38,324 bases of DNA from CANHCC01 sp040381555 (GCA_040381555.1 JBEIHC010000015.1:1-38324); one strand, 5' to 3'; numbered from the stretch's first letter, positions 1 through 8,813 are shown. The notes: a model not told the origin generated them from the letters alone. A program made the numbers and translations.

Positions 1-140
1 GGTTAGTGGTTAGTGGTTAGTGGTTAGTGATTAGTGGTTAGTGATTAGTGATTAGTGGTTAGTGGTTAGTGGTTAGTGATTAGTGATTAGTGGTTAGTGG
101 TTAGTGATTAGTGGTTAGTGATTAGTGATTAGTGATTAGG
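1..140. repeat. heptanucleotide tandem array, about 20 copies of GRTTAGT
   Basis: Twenty successive 7-base units run from the window edge; every unit is GGTTAGT or GATTAGT, the only variable base being G or A at position 2 (the last unit ends AGG). The array may continue to the left of the window. No start codon or protein is supported here, and a 7-base period would shift frame at each unit gain or loss. It is followed by a short unique stretch and a second 7-base array. Confidence 0.95.
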
Positions 141-153
141 TTATAACATGATC

Positions 154-257
154 TTCATCACTCACCTTCATCGTTCATCACTCATCACTCAACATTCATC
201 ACTCATCACTCATCATTCATCATTCATCATTCATCATTCATCACTCATCATTCATCA
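154..257. repeat. second heptanucleotide tandem array (CATCAYT type), imperfect
   Basis: About fourteen imperfect 7-base units of CATCATT / CATCACT follow the first array after a short unique spacer. The array runs directly into the 3' end of the AIM24-like gene on the minus strand: that gene's TGA stop (255-257 on the plus strand reads TCA) lies within a repeat unit. Expansion or contraction could thus alter the 3' end of that transcript. Confidence 0.9.
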
Positions 258-1034
258 CTCCCCTTGCAATAATCCGCCCAGAATGCTGCCTTGCTCTTTT
301 TGAGCTCCTGCTGCACCGTATTCCATCAGTTTTCCAGCAAGTCTGGAAATAGGCAAAGATTGAATCCAAACTCTTCCGGGTCCACTTAGTGTAGCATAGA
401 AGAAGCCTTCTCCGCCAAAAATGCTATTTCGAATTCCTCCAATAAACTGAATATCGTAGTTCACTTCTTTGGTGAAAGCGACTAAACAACCTGTATCAAT
501 TTTAAGCGTTTCTCCGGGTTGTAAATTTTTCTCGATGATGTGCCCCCCCGCGTGTACGAATGCCATTCCATCTCCTTCTAACTTTTGCATGATAAATCCT
601 TCGCCTCCGAAAAGTCCGGTTCCTAATTTTCGTTGGAATTCAATACCAACCGAAACTCCTTTTGCTGCACAAAGAAAGGCATCCTTTTGGCAGGTTACTT
701 TCCCTCCCATTCGATTTAAATCCATGGCAATTATTTTCCCGGGATAAGGAGCAGCGAATGTGACCCATCTTTTACCTCCTCCTAAGTTGGTGTAAGCCGT
801 CATAAACAAACTTTCACCCGTCAATAGACGCTTTCCGGCAGAAAAGAGTTTACCTAATAATCCACTTTGCTGATTTGAGCCATCCCCAAAAATGGTTTGC
901 ATCTGAATTCCATCCTGCATCATCATGAAACTTCCGGCTTCAGCCACTACAGTTTCCTGCGGATCTAGTTCAATTTCGACGCATTGCATTTCTTCTCCAT
1001 GAATGCGGTAATCTATTTCGTGATTTGAAATCAT
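255..1034 (-). CDS. AIM24 / TIGR00266 family protein
   Basis: The 259-residue protein matches the AIM24-like (TIGR00266) family: an early E-x-D-P-x-E-x-V-x-A-E-A-G-S-F-M-M-M segment, a glycine-rich centre (GLFGGEGF near residues 140-147) and its repeat (SIFGGEGFF near 205-213), which together form the duplicated beta-sandwich typical of the family. Family length fits. No signal peptide or membrane segment is seen, so it should be cytoplasmic. The biochemical role of bacterial members is not established; the mitochondrial relative supports respiratory complex integrity. It is followed 25 bp upstream (in its own sense, at 1060) by the end of the glycosyltransferase gene on the same strand, so the two may be co-transcribed. 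The stop lies inside the heptamer array. Confidence 0.85.
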   Translation of the reverse strand: MISNHEIDYRIHGEEMQCVEIELDPQETVVAEAGSFMMMQDGIQMQTIFGDGSNQQSGLLGKLFSAGKRLLTGESLFMTAYTNLGGGKRWVTFAAPYPGKIIAMDLNRMGGKVTCQKDAFLCAAKGVSVGIEFQRKLGTGLFGGEGFIMQKLEGDGMAFVHAGGHIIEKNLQPGETLKIDTGCLVAFTKEVNYDIQFIGGIRNSIFGGEGFFYATLSGPGRVWIQSLPISRLAGKLMEYGAAGAQKEQGSILGGLLQGE

Positions 1035-1059
1035 ACAAGTATGAGTTTAAAAGTGTGTG

Positions 1060-1788
1060 TTATTTCCAAGTGTGAAACCATGAGTTAATTTTCAGCCAAA
1101 TCACTCCTATGAATGCTTCTCTGATAATATTTCCACTCATTTTGGAGGTTCCTTGAGTTCTATCAGTAAAAATAATGGGAACTTCCGTAATTGCAAAACC
1201 ATGTTTGTAGGCACGAAATTTCATTTCTATCTGAAAAGCATAACCCACAAATTTCACTGGTGATTGTAGTATTTTCTTCAAAACCACACTACGATAACAT
1301 TTGAATCCTGCTGTAGTATCCATAATGGGCATGCCCGTAATAAAGCGCACATACACACTAGCGAAGTAACTCATCAACACCCTACTCATGGGCCAATTCA
1401 CCACATTTACCCCTTTTACATAACGAGACCCAATAGCCAGGTCAAAACCATCTTCCTGGCAAGCCTTTAGCAATTTCCCCAGATCATTCGGGTTATGGCT
1501 AAAATCACAATCCATTTCAAAGATAAACTCATAAGACCTTTGCAGAGCCCAATTAAATCCATGAATATAGGCTGTACCTAATCCTTGTTTGCCTGTGCGG
1601 TTTTCTAAAAATAAGCGATCAGAGAATTCCAATTGAGCGTTTTTCACCATTTCCCCTGTCCCATCAGGAGAACCATCATCCACAATCAATACATGAAACC
1701 CCTCTGGTAAACTCATTACCCGTTGAATCATGGAAAGGATATTCTCCTTCTCATTATAGGTTGGAATTATGACCAGTCCAGGCTTCAT
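1060..1788 (-). CDS. polyprenol-phosphate mannose synthase-like glycosyltransferase (GT2, DPM1 type)
   Basis: The 242-residue protein begins with the GT2 nucleotide-binding strand LVIIPTYNEKENI, has the DDGSPDGTG motif near residue 37 and the metal-binding MDCDFSHNP segment near residue 93, then GSRYVKG and the late TAGFKCYR motif, all hallmarks of the DPM1-like branch that transfers a sugar (often mannose) from a nucleotide donor to polyprenyl phosphate on the cytoplasmic face of the membrane. It has no C-terminal membrane domain, as in the short soluble members. Its product is the donor for GT-C enzymes, several of which are encoded further right (15088-19523, 24046-25656). On the minus strand a TACCTTTT sequence, close to the Bacteroidota -7 box, lies at 1791-1798 right against the ATG, so the message may have almost no leader. 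Confidence 0.88.
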   Translation of the reverse strand: MKPGLVIIPTYNEKENILSMIQRVMSLPEGFHVLIVDDGSPDGTGEMVKNAQLEFSDRLFLENRTGKQGLGTAYIHGFNWALQRSYEFIFEMDCDFSHNPNDLGKLLKACQEDGFDLAIGSRYVKGVNVVNWPMSRVLMSYFASVYVRFITGMPIMDTTAGFKCYRSVVLKKILQSPVKFVGYAFQIEMKFRAYKHGFAITEVPIIFTDRTQGTSKMSGNIIREAFIGVIWLKINSWFHTWK

Positions 1789-1925
1789 GAAAAGGTAAAA
1801 TTACGAATTATTACATGCTGATCGGTATTCTTTCCCTATCCATTTTCCTTTAAGCTCATTTAGACTGATTTTTACAATATTTGACCGGAAGAAAATTTTA
1901 TCCCTCAGAAAATTGTTCAATATTT

Positions 1926-3437
1926 ATGAACTTGCCTCAAACGCTCCCTGCAGAAATCACCCTGATTCTACCCGATCAATTATTTCAAGATCATCCAGGA
2001 ATCTATAAGAGTAGCACTGTGATAATGGTTGAAGAGTTCCTATGGTTTAGACAGTTCAAATTTCACATTGCACGATTGCTTCATAATAGGGTGGCTATGC
2101 GAGCTTATGCCAAAGGCCTAGCATCTAAGATTCATTCCGTTTTTTCTGTAGAAACAACAGATGCTCACAGTGACATTAGCAAATTGATTGCTTTGCTAAG
2201 GAATAAAGGAGTGAAAAAAATTATTTTGGTTGAGGTATGCGATGATTGGTTTAACCAAAGGTTGAATCAGGCCTGTCAAGAGCAGTCAATTGAGATCCAA
2301 AGGCTCCCTTCTCCTGCATTTTTGAATTCTTCAAAAGCGTATCATGATCTTCCCCTTCGCCAGGGCAAATTGTATCAGACTGCATTTTATATATCGCAGC
2401 GAAAGCATTTCAACCTGCTGATGGATGGAGATAAACCCACCGGAAAACAGTGGACATTTGATGCGGATAATCGGAAAAAACTTCCTGCTAAATTCCAAGT
2501 TCCAAAACCGGAATGGCCAGAATTTGATGCTGAAATTCAAAAGCAAGCGCAAGCTTTAAGAAAGGAGTTTCCAGATAATCCTGGGCAGTTAGATTTTTTT
2601 GAACAGGAAAATTGTTTTTATCCCAGTACCCATGAGCAAGCAGAAGCCTGGTTGCATTCCTTTTTAGAACATCGCTTTTTTCATTTTGGACTGTATGAGG
2701 ATGCGCTCAGTCAAAAACATCCCTTTGTTTTCCATAGCCTGATTAGTCCCCTGATTAATAACGGATTGCTATTACCTCAACAGGTAATAGATGTATCTAT
2801 GGACTTTGCCGTGAAGCATAAAATTCCGCTTAATTCAGTTGAAGGATTTGTTCGGCAAATTATCGGATGGCGTGAGTTTATTCGCTTGGTATACCTTAGA
2901 AATGGCAGGGCTCAGCGAACAAAGAACTTCTTCCGTTTTTCTAGGAAAATTCCAGCAGCCTTTTGGAAAGGACAAACGGGATTGAAACCGATAGATCATT
3001 GTATAGAAAAAGTGCAGCAGCTTGCTTACCTTCATCACATTGAAAGATTAATGGTCATTGGAAATTATCTTCTGCTTATTGAGTCAGACCCGAATGAAGT
3101 GTATGATTGGTTTATGTCTATGTTTATTGACTCGTATGATTGGGTGATGGTCCCCAATGTCTATGGAATGTCTCAGTATGCAGACGGAGGAATGATGACG
3201 ACGAAACCCTATATTTCCGGAAGTAATTACCTCCTTAAAATGAGTGATTTTCCAAAGGGAGAATGGACAGAAATCTGGGATGCGCTTTTTTGGCGCTTTA
3301 TTATAACTTATCCTGCTGTATTTGGCACCAATCCCAGAACCTCTATTCTATTAAGCAATTGGGATAAAAGAGATCAGGCTGAAAAAAATCGTTTAATCGG
3401 CACAGCGGAAAATTACCTTGCCGGCCTTGGGTCTTGA
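1926..3437 (+). CDS. cryptochrome/photolyase family protein, prokaryotic (6-4) photolyase clade, Fe-S loop missing
   Basis: The protein resembles the deoxyribodipyrimidine photolyase-related / FeS-BCP class: ITLILPDQLF at the N-terminus, the antenna domain with MVEEFLWFRQFKFH, and the C-terminal FAD region with IIGWREFIR, AYLHHIERLM and NVYGMSQYADGG. I take ATG 1926 as start (503 residues); the frame is open upstream to a TTG at 1881 but the family begins at this point. Members of the class normally bind a [4Fe-4S] cluster through four cysteines, three of them in a loop after the ADGG-TKPY segment. Here that loop is replaced by MSDFPKGEWTEIWDALFW, with no cysteine; only the first ligand position (IDHCIEKV) keeps a Cys. 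Expected activity is light-driven repair of (6-4) photoproducts, or light sensing. No neighbouring repair genes. Confidence 0.85.
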   Translation: MNLPQTLPAEITLILPDQLFQDHPGIYKSSTVIMVEEFLWFRQFKFHIARLLHNRVAMRAYAKGLASKIHSVFSVETTDAHSDISKLIALLRNKGVKKIILVEVCDDWFNQRLNQACQEQSIEIQRLPSPAFLNSSKAYHDLPLRQGKLYQTAFYISQRKHFNLLMDGDKPTGKQWTFDADNRKKLPAKFQVPKPEWPEFDAEIQKQAQALRKEFPDNPGQLDFFEQENCFYPSTHEQAEAWLHSFLEHRFFHFGLYEDALSQKHPFVFHSLISPLINNGLLLPQQVIDVSMDFAVKHKIPLNSVEGFVRQIIGWREFIRLVYLRNGRAQRTKNFFRFSRKIPAAFWKGQTGLKPIDHCIEKVQQLAYLHHIERLMVIGNYLLLIESDPNEVYDWFMSMFIDSYDWVMVPNVYGMSQYADGGMMTTKPYISGSNYLLKMSDFPKGEWTEIWDALFWRFIITYPAVFGTNPRTSILLSNWDKRDQAEKNRLIGTAENYLAGLGS

Positions 3438-3679
3438 CGGTTGAGTCAGCTCGCGGGAGGCTCATATTTAGTAACGGCATGAGGTAAACTAATAAAAGAA
3501 AAGAGTGCCACTGTGATGAAATTTCAGAATAGAAGGATTTTACCTGAATAAAAAATCAAACAAAAGAAAAAGCCAACAAGCGTAAAAAATTATAAAAAGT
3601 TGATAAACAACGAATTAAATTGTTCTACAAGATGAAATTCAAAATTTCAGCAACAGTCGGAAAAATTCGATTAAAAAAG

Positions 3680-3687
3680 TAACTTTG
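3680..3687 (+). promoter_or_regulatory. -7 box TAACTTTG of the gcvH promoter
   Basis: The sequence TAACTTTG matches the Bacteroidota sigma-A -7 consensus TAnnTTTG. It overlaps the only upstream in-frame TTG, so that codon is upstream of the probable transcript start and ATG 3712 is preferred. I see no good TTTG -33 box at the usual distance. Confidence 0.55.
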
Positions 3688-3711
3688 CCAACAAATTTAA
3701 CAGACAAGAAT

Positions 3712-4092
3712 ATGGAATTTCCTTCAGAATTAATGTACACCAAGGATCACGAATGGGTTCGTATCCAAGGAAATATAGCGGTAGTAGGGGTTACGGCTTT
3801 TGCAGCGCGTGAGCTAGGGGATGTTGTGTATGTGGAGATTGAAACCGAGGGAGATACATTAGAGAAGCATGATGTATTCGGAACAGTAGAGGCTGTGAAA
3901 ACCGTTTCGGACCTTTTCTTACCTATCTCTGGAACCGTTAAAGAAGTAAATGAGGCATTGCAGGACCAGCCAGAGTTAGTGAATACTCAACCTTATGGAA
4001 AAGGTTGGATGATTAAAATAGAAGTAGGTAGCGATCCTGATATTTCGGATTTAATGACTGCTGAAGAGTATATGAAACTGGTTGGCAATTAA
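3712..4092 (+). CDS. gcvH: glycine cleavage system H protein
   Basis: The 126-residue protein is a full-length H protein, the lipoyl carrier that shuttles the aminomethyl group between the P, T and L proteins of the glycine cleavage complex. It shows YTKDHEWV at the start, GVTAFAARELGDVVYVE, and the lipoyl-lysine site in TVEAVKTVSDL (Lys63), followed by the typical GTVKEVNEAL and GKGWMIKIE segments. ATG 3712 is chosen because a -7 box overlaps the earlier TTG and because it gives the family's normal N-terminus. It stands alone, with no gcvT or gcvP nearby, as is common in Bacteroidota. A strong hairpin follows. An 18-base sequence at 3613-3630 upstream is repeated before the rhodanese gene (see 23052-23069). 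Confidence 0.95.
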   Translation: MEFPSELMYTKDHEWVRIQGNIAVVGVTAFAARELGDVVYVEIETEGDTLEKHDVFGTVEAVKTVSDLFLPISGTVKEVNEALQDQPELVNTQPYGKGWMIKIEVGSDPDISDLMTAEEYMKLVGN

Positions 4093-4116
4093 AATCCAAT
4101 TGGTTTAAATCGTTTT

Positions 4117-4141
4117 CAATGGCCACCGAATGTGGCCATTG
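4117..4141 (+). terminator. hairpin downstream of gcvH
   Basis: A perfect 10-bp stem (4117-4126 with 4132-4141, CAATGGCCAC / GTGGCCATTG) closes a 5-base loop 24 bp after the gcvH stop. The following T run is weak (CCATTTAAT), so it could be a terminator or a 3'-end stabilising hairpin. Confidence 0.65.
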
Positions 4142-4188
4142 CCATTTAATAGATACCAGAATTCAGGATTCATTCGTATATTCACCTC

Positions 4189-5991
4189 ATGAAGGCATTT
4201 GTATTATTTCTGAATTTACTGCTGATAGTATCTTGGGTAACAGCTCAAGGGAATGGGGAGGCGGATTTAGCCCAGGAGTATTTCACAGATGGTGAGTATG
4301 CCAAGGCATTGGAATCGTATGAAAGACTATACCGTCAGAACTCAACAGAAAATCTGTATGCAGAAAGAATCCTGGAATGCTACATCCGCTTGCAGCAAAC
4401 CAAGGACGCTTTAGATTTTGCTGATCGGGTTGCGCGTAAGAATTCTGAAGAACCTTCTTGGATTGCCCGTAAAGGAGAGGTGCATTATCGAATTGGAAAA
4501 CCCCAAGATGCTAAGAAGATCTGGGATGAACTCATTAATAAAAAGTTAAAGGAAGTATATGGTTTTTCCTCTGTAGCAGCATGGTTTGCATCGGCAGCGC
4601 ATGGGGAAGAAGCCATTCGCACTTATCTGCAGGGAAGGAAAGTCTTGGGAGATTCTGCCCGATTCACCTATGAGTTAGCTGGTTTATATTCTGCCCAACG
4701 CAACTACACCCTAGCCGCTTCCGAATATCTTAATCTGTATCGTAGTCGCCCGGATTTAAGTGGCTATGTGCGGGTGCAACTCCTCAAACTTGTTAGCCCC
4801 GAAAGCCAAGCTTCAATAGAGAAATCCCTACTGGAAACGGTTCAAAAAAACAATTCGGATCAAGGATTACGGGAAATTCTAATTGATTTTTATCTAGAAA
4901 CTGAGAACTTTCAGGAGGCCCTGGTACAAACACGGGCATTGGATAAAATCACGAAAGGGAATGGGGAACGCGTTTATCGACTTGCCTTAACATTTCAATC
5001 AAACAAGCGATATGAAATTTCCAATAAAGCTTTGGATTACATCATAGAGAACCATTCCCAATCGCCTTATTTTTTACAAGCTTGGAACGAAAAAGCCATT
5101 AATACGGAAATTCGGGCAATGGAAATGCGACCATTAGACACTGCAGAAATCCGAAAATCAGTAATTGTTTACGAGGATCTTGAAAAGCAATTCGGAAAGA
5201 ACCCTTTCTTTTATACAGCATTTGTTCGAAAAGCCAATTTATTAATTTATTATTTGAATGATTTGGGCTATGGGAAAAGAACCTTGGAAGAGATGTTTCA
5301 AATACCCCTAAACCCGCAGCAAAAGGGAGAAGTTAATTTAATACTAGGGGATGTATTGTTAATTCAGGGAGAATACAATGCAGCAAGATTAAAGTATGGA
5401 GAAGTAGAAGACGCTTTCAAGCAGGATCAGATGGGGGCAAAGGCCAAATATAAAGGAGCTTTATTGTCTTATTATCGAGGGGATTTTGACCTTTCTGCTG
5501 CCAGATTAAAATCTTTAAAAGAAAATACAGCCAATGACATTTCGAATGATGCCCTGAGATTAAATTTATTAATTCAGGATAATACAGGATTGGACTCCAC
5601 TGTAGATGCCTTGCAAACCTTTGCCCGAGCTCAATTATTGGTTTATCAAAATCGGAATGAAGAGGCTTTGGAGGTACTGGATTCCATTTTATTTTTATAT
5701 CCTAAACATTCCCTCACAGATGAGGTATATTGGGAAAAGGCCTCTATTTATTTGAAGAGAATAGACATCCCAACATCCACGGGATTGTTAGAAAAAATAT
5801 TGAAAGATCATCCATATGATATTTTGGCGGATGATGCATTATTTACCTTAGCCGAGATTCAGGAATTGCACCTAAAAAACAAAGACAAAGCCGCTGAATT
5901 GTACTTGAAAGTGCTATCAGATTATCCGGGCAGTTTGTTTAAAGTAGAGGCTCGCAAACGCATTCGGGCACTTCGAGGAGAAAGTTTGTAA
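4189..5991 (+). CDS. exported tetratricopeptide-repeat protein
   Basis: The 600-residue protein starts with a signal peptide (MKAFVLFLNLLLIVSWVTAQG, cleavage probably after A-Q). The rest is alpha-helical with many TPR-like units, for example AQEYFTDGEYAKALESYERLY near residues 28-48, LAGLYSAQRNYTLAASEYLNLY near 165-186, and LILGDVLLIQGEYNAARLKYGEVE and DDALFTLAEIQELHLKNKDKAAELY towards the end. Such periplasmic or outer-membrane-linked TPR proteins serve as scaffolds for envelope assemblies in Bacteroidota, but no specific partner can be read from the sequence. It is a single gene ended by a very strong terminator. Confidence 0.85.
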   Translation: MKAFVLFLNLLLIVSWVTAQGNGEADLAQEYFTDGEYAKALESYERLYRQNSTENLYAERILECYIRLQQTKDALDFADRVARKNSEEPSWIARKGEVHYRIGKPQDAKKIWDELINKKLKEVYGFSSVAAWFASAAHGEEAIRTYLQGRKVLGDSARFTYELAGLYSAQRNYTLAASEYLNLYRSRPDLSGYVRVQLLKLVSPESQASIEKSLLETVQKNNSDQGLREILIDFYLETENFQEALVQTRALDKITKGNGERVYRLALTFQSNKRYEISNKALDYIIENHSQSPYFLQAWNEKAINTEIRAMEMRPLDTAEIRKSVIVYEDLEKQFGKNPFFYTAFVRKANLLIYYLNDLGYGKRTLEEMFQIPLNPQQKGEVNLILGDVLLIQGEYNAARLKYGEVEDAFKQDQMGAKAKYKGALLSYYRGDFDLSAARLKSLKENTANDISNDALRLNLLIQDNTGLDSTVDALQTFARAQLLVYQNRNEEALEVLDSILFLYPKHSLTDEVYWEKASIYLKRIDIPTSTGLLEKILKDHPYDILADDALFTLAEIQELHLKNKDKAAELYLKVLSDYPGSLFKVEARKRIRALRGESL

Positions 5992-6005
5992 ACCCTATTA
6001 TTTAT

Positions 6006-6043
6006 CGGGTGCAGCAGGCAATTGGCTGCTGCACCCGATTTTT
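6006..6043 (+). terminator. strong intrinsic terminator after the TPR gene
   Basis: A perfect 12-bp stem (6006-6017 with 6026-6037, CGGGTGCAGCAG / CTGCTGCACCCG) with an 8-base loop is followed by a TTTTTATT run. It begins 15 bp after the TPR gene stop and lies before the start of the next gene, so an upstream reading of the following frame (to 6009) that would cross the hairpin is not credible. Confidence 0.92.
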
Positions 6044-6056
6044 ATTAATTTTAGGT

Positions 6057-7046
6057 ATGAAAAAACTATTTCTTCTAGTCTGTTTGATTCAGAGTTGCTT
6101 ATTTGCCCAAGATACATTTTCCATCATAGCAATTGATACCTCGACGGGTGCAGTGGGAAGCGCCGGTGCATCCTGTATTAATTCTCTCAGTATCCCCGGG
6201 GGCTGTGTAGTAATTTCCCATATTCAGCCGGGAAGGGGAGCCATTCATACTCAGGCTCAATATTTGGCAACCAATAAGCAGTATGGTATATCACTGATGC
6301 AAAGGGGGAAATTGCCAAGGGAAATTCTGGATTCGCTCACCACTTATGATGCTGGGGGAGATTCAACCGTTCGGCAATATGGGGCTGTAGTTTGGGATAA
6401 TGGACAATTGTATGCAGATGCGTTTACAGGCTCCGCCTGTTTCGATTATAAGAATCATATCATTGGTCCCAACTATACTATTCAGGGCAATATACTCTCC
6501 GGGCAGCCAATTCTAGATTCTATGGAAGCACGATTCCTTCGCGCCGAAGGAGACATTGCTTGCCGATTAATGGAGGCATTAGAAGGTGCAAATGTACCGG
6601 GTGCAGACGCCCGCTGTTTGAATAGAGGAATATCCTCGCTCTCTGCCTTTCTGCGTGTAGCGAGACCAACAGATACCTTGGGTGGATTTCAATATGAGAT
6701 AAATCTTCCTTATGTAAGCAGCGGAATCGAACCTATTGATTCCCTTCGCTCCCTATTTGAATTAGCAGGAGGTTGTGTGGCCGTTTCAAAAAAATCTGAA
6801 GTAATTCCCCAGGATCTTCAGGTTGTTTATGAGCCGAATACCCAAATCTTGTTTATATCCGGAACTACTCAATCTGTGGCTCATTTGCGCATTAGTAATC
6901 TACAAGGACAGCAGGTTATCTTCAACCGAATTACAGTTCCTGCCCAGATAGATTGTTCGAATTACCCTTCTGGTTGGTGGATTTATTCTCTACAAGGAGA
7001 AGGGAATAGGTCAAAATCTGGAAAATATTTTATTTTAAACAAGTAA
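6057..7046 (+). CDS. DUF1028 domain protein with T9SS sorting domain
   Basis: ATG 6057 gives a 329-residue protein with signal peptide MKKLFLLVCLIQSCLFAQ followed directly by the DUF1028 start DTFSIIAIDTSTGAVGSAGASC. The segments VVISHIQPGRGAIHTQAQY, GAVVWDNGQLYADAFTGS and the mature NILSGQPILDSM part are typical for this family, which has an Ntn-hydrolase-like fold and an unproven enzymatic role. The last 70 residues (from about VVYEPNTQILFISG to the lysine-rich end) form a T9SS type A sorting domain with a PSGWWIYSLQ segment, so the protein should be secreted or surface anchored. The start is set downstream of the terminator of the previous gene. Confidence 0.87.
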   Translation: MKKLFLLVCLIQSCLFAQDTFSIIAIDTSTGAVGSAGASCINSLSIPGGCVVISHIQPGRGAIHTQAQYLATNKQYGISLMQRGKLPREILDSLTTYDAGGDSTVRQYGAVVWDNGQLYADAFTGSACFDYKNHIIGPNYTIQGNILSGQPILDSMEARFLRAEGDIACRLMEALEGANVPGADARCLNRGISSLSAFLRVARPTDTLGGFQYEINLPYVSSGIEPIDSLRSLFELAGGCVAVSKKSEVIPQDLQVVYEPNTQILFISGTTQSVAHLRISNLQGQQVIFNRITVPAQIDCSNYPSGWWIYSLQGEGNRSKSGKYFILNK

Positions 7047-7130
7047 TATTATTTAGATTAAAATGTTTAATATCAATATATTAAATAATATTTTTAAAAT
7101 TTGGATGCGTAAGATTTAAAGGATTTAAAC

Positions 7131-7161
7131 TTTCGCCCATTCTCCAATTTCTCTACCTTTG
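7131..7161 (+). promoter_or_regulatory. promoter of the T9SS-cargo gene (TTTC - 19 bp - TACCTTTG)
   Basis: TACCTTTG at 7154-7161 fits the -7 consensus TAnnTTTG. TTTC at 7131-7134, one base off the -33 TTTG, lies 19 bp before it. The ATG follows 32 bp after the -7 box. Confidence 0.55.
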
Positions 7162-7193
7162 ATTCATCATTTCATTCTAAAAAACATCACACC

Positions 7194-8750
7194 ATGAAAA
7201 AACAATTATTGCTCAACTTACTCTTTCTTCTCTCCATGGCCGGAATTGTCCGGGCTCAATCTCTCTCCGTTATTTGTGGTACAGTACTGGACATGAATGG
7301 AAATCCTGTTGCTAACCACACTGTAGTGATTATGGGCGATTCATCCCTGAATCCTCTGAATTCTCATTACAATACTCAGGTGACTAATTCGAATGGTTTT
7401 TTCTGCGACACAGTTCCTTATCAGTCGAATACTTCGTTTGCATTTATTGTAATGACTATGGATTGTCAGAATTTTGGGCATTCTGTTCCAGTGAATCTAA
7501 ACAACCAAAATGGCAATGTTTCTTTTACCATTTGTGCCAATACAAATACCAATACCTTTAACGCTGGCATTTGCGGTACTGTAACCGACTTGAATGGTGC
7601 TCCCATTGCAGGTCAAACAGTGTATATTATCGGAAATACTACGCTGAATCCTCAAAATTCTCATTCATCGTTTATCGTAACTGATGCAAATGGAAATTAT
7701 TGCGATTCGGTATATTTCAGCAACGGCACTCACGATCAATTTACGGTTTACACTTTGGATTGCAATTCACTTCAAGTTTCTCAGACTGTTAATATGAACA
7801 TCAGCAGTACTGCTAATCTTCAAATTTGCAGAACGGTTCAAACTGGATGTCAGATTTGTGGCGTTATTAGTACCCAGAACACTATTGTATCAACAGACTC
7901 CTCTTGGGTTTATTTAATTCAGTATGATCCCAATACTCAAATGCTAACCGCTATTGACTCGACCATGTCATTTACTTCGAACCCTAATTCACCTACCTAT
8001 TGTTTTTACAATGTGGTTGCTGGAAATTACTTGGTAAAAGCGGCTATGACACCTTGGAATTCTAACTATGCTAATTATCTTCCTACTTATTATGGTAATT
8101 CGTTGCTATGGAGTTCTGCCCAGACAATTACCGTTTGTCCTTCAGTCAATACCGCGAACATAACTTTCATAGCAGGCAGCAATCCTGGAGGTCCGGGCTT
8201 TATAGGAGGTTTGGTCACTCAGGGGGCTAATAAAACCCAAAATACAGCTTTGGTTGGTGCTACGGTGATTCTTAAAGATAACAACGGAAATAACATAGCT
8301 TGGACATTGACGGATGGAAATGGTGCTTATTCATTCCCTAACCTAGCTTATGGCACCTATCATATTTGGGTAGATGCATTAAATTTATACGGAACAGTAA
8401 AAATAGTTACCATCAGTGCTGGAACGCCCTCCTCTACCGTTAATGATATAGAATTAAACTTAAATCCTGTATCTACTGAATCCTTGAACTGGGAATCAGA
8501 AAGTCTGGTATTATTTCCAAACCCTGCCTCCTCTTTGGTTACTTTATCCTTGAATGCACTTCAATCTTCTGAAGTTTCCATAGAGATTATGTCAGTAACT
8601 GGCACGATCCTACTATCCGAAATTCGGACAATTGAATCCGGAGCAAATACCGAGGTATTGGATTGTTCATCGCTGCCTAGTGGCATGTATTTTGTCAAAT
8701 GCTCAGATGCCAAAGGAAATCGCATCTTAAAATTGAGCATAGCCCACTAA
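7194..8750 (+). CDS. secreted protein with repeated carboxypeptidase-regulatory-like (Ig-like) domains and T9SS sorting domain
   Basis: The 518-residue protein has a signal peptide (MKKQLLLNLLFLLSMAGIVRAQS). Two clearly homologous beta-rich units follow: ICGTVLDMNGNPVANHTVVIMG near 28-49 and ICGTVTDLNGAPIAGQTVYIIG near 126-147, each with conserved cysteines (I-C-G-T-V, FFCDTV / NYCDSV) and GNG turns. A third beta unit (GLVTQGANKT...VGATVILKDNNGN...DGNGAYSFPNLAYGTY) is a carboxypeptidase-regulatory/SdrD-like fold. The last 80 residues carry a T9SS type A domain (LVLFPNPASSLVTLSL, LPSGMYFVKCSD). It is probably a surface or extracellular structural protein; no catalytic site is visible. It is preceded by a promoter and followed by a terminator, so monocistronic. 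Confidence 0.85.
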   Translation: MKKQLLLNLLFLLSMAGIVRAQSLSVICGTVLDMNGNPVANHTVVIMGDSSLNPLNSHYNTQVTNSNGFFCDTVPYQSNTSFAFIVMTMDCQNFGHSVPVNLNNQNGNVSFTICANTNTNTFNAGICGTVTDLNGAPIAGQTVYIIGNTTLNPQNSHSSFIVTDANGNYCDSVYFSNGTHDQFTVYTLDCNSLQVSQTVNMNISSTANLQICRTVQTGCQICGVISTQNTIVSTDSSWVYLIQYDPNTQMLTAIDSTMSFTSNPNSPTYCFYNVVAGNYLVKAAMTPWNSNYANYLPTYYGNSLLWSSAQTITVCPSVNTANITFIAGSNPGGPGFIGGLVTQGANKTQNTALVGATVILKDNNGNNIAWTLTDGNGAYSFPNLAYGTYHIWVDALNLYGTVKIVTISAGTPSSTVNDIELNLNPVSTESLNWESESLVLFPNPASSLVTLSLNALQSSEVSIEIMSVTGTILLSEIRTIESGANTEVLDCSSLPSGMYFVKCSDAKGNRILKLSIAH

Positions 8751-8777
8751 AAAAACTAAGCAGCTCTGCTAAAAAGA

Positions 8778-8813
8778 TAAAGCCTCTACCTGAAAAGGTG
8801 GAGGCTTTTTTTA
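8778..8813 (+). terminator. intrinsic terminator
   Basis: An 11-bp stem AAGCCTCTACC / GGTGGAGGCTT (one G-U pair) with loop TGAAAA is followed by a seven-T run, 30 bp after the preceding stop codon. Confidence 0.92.

Noticed and set aside
2331..2552. Minus-strand frames inside the photolyase gene and similar antisense frames in other genes
   Set aside because: They have no recognisable domains and lie wholly within well-supported genes on the other strand.
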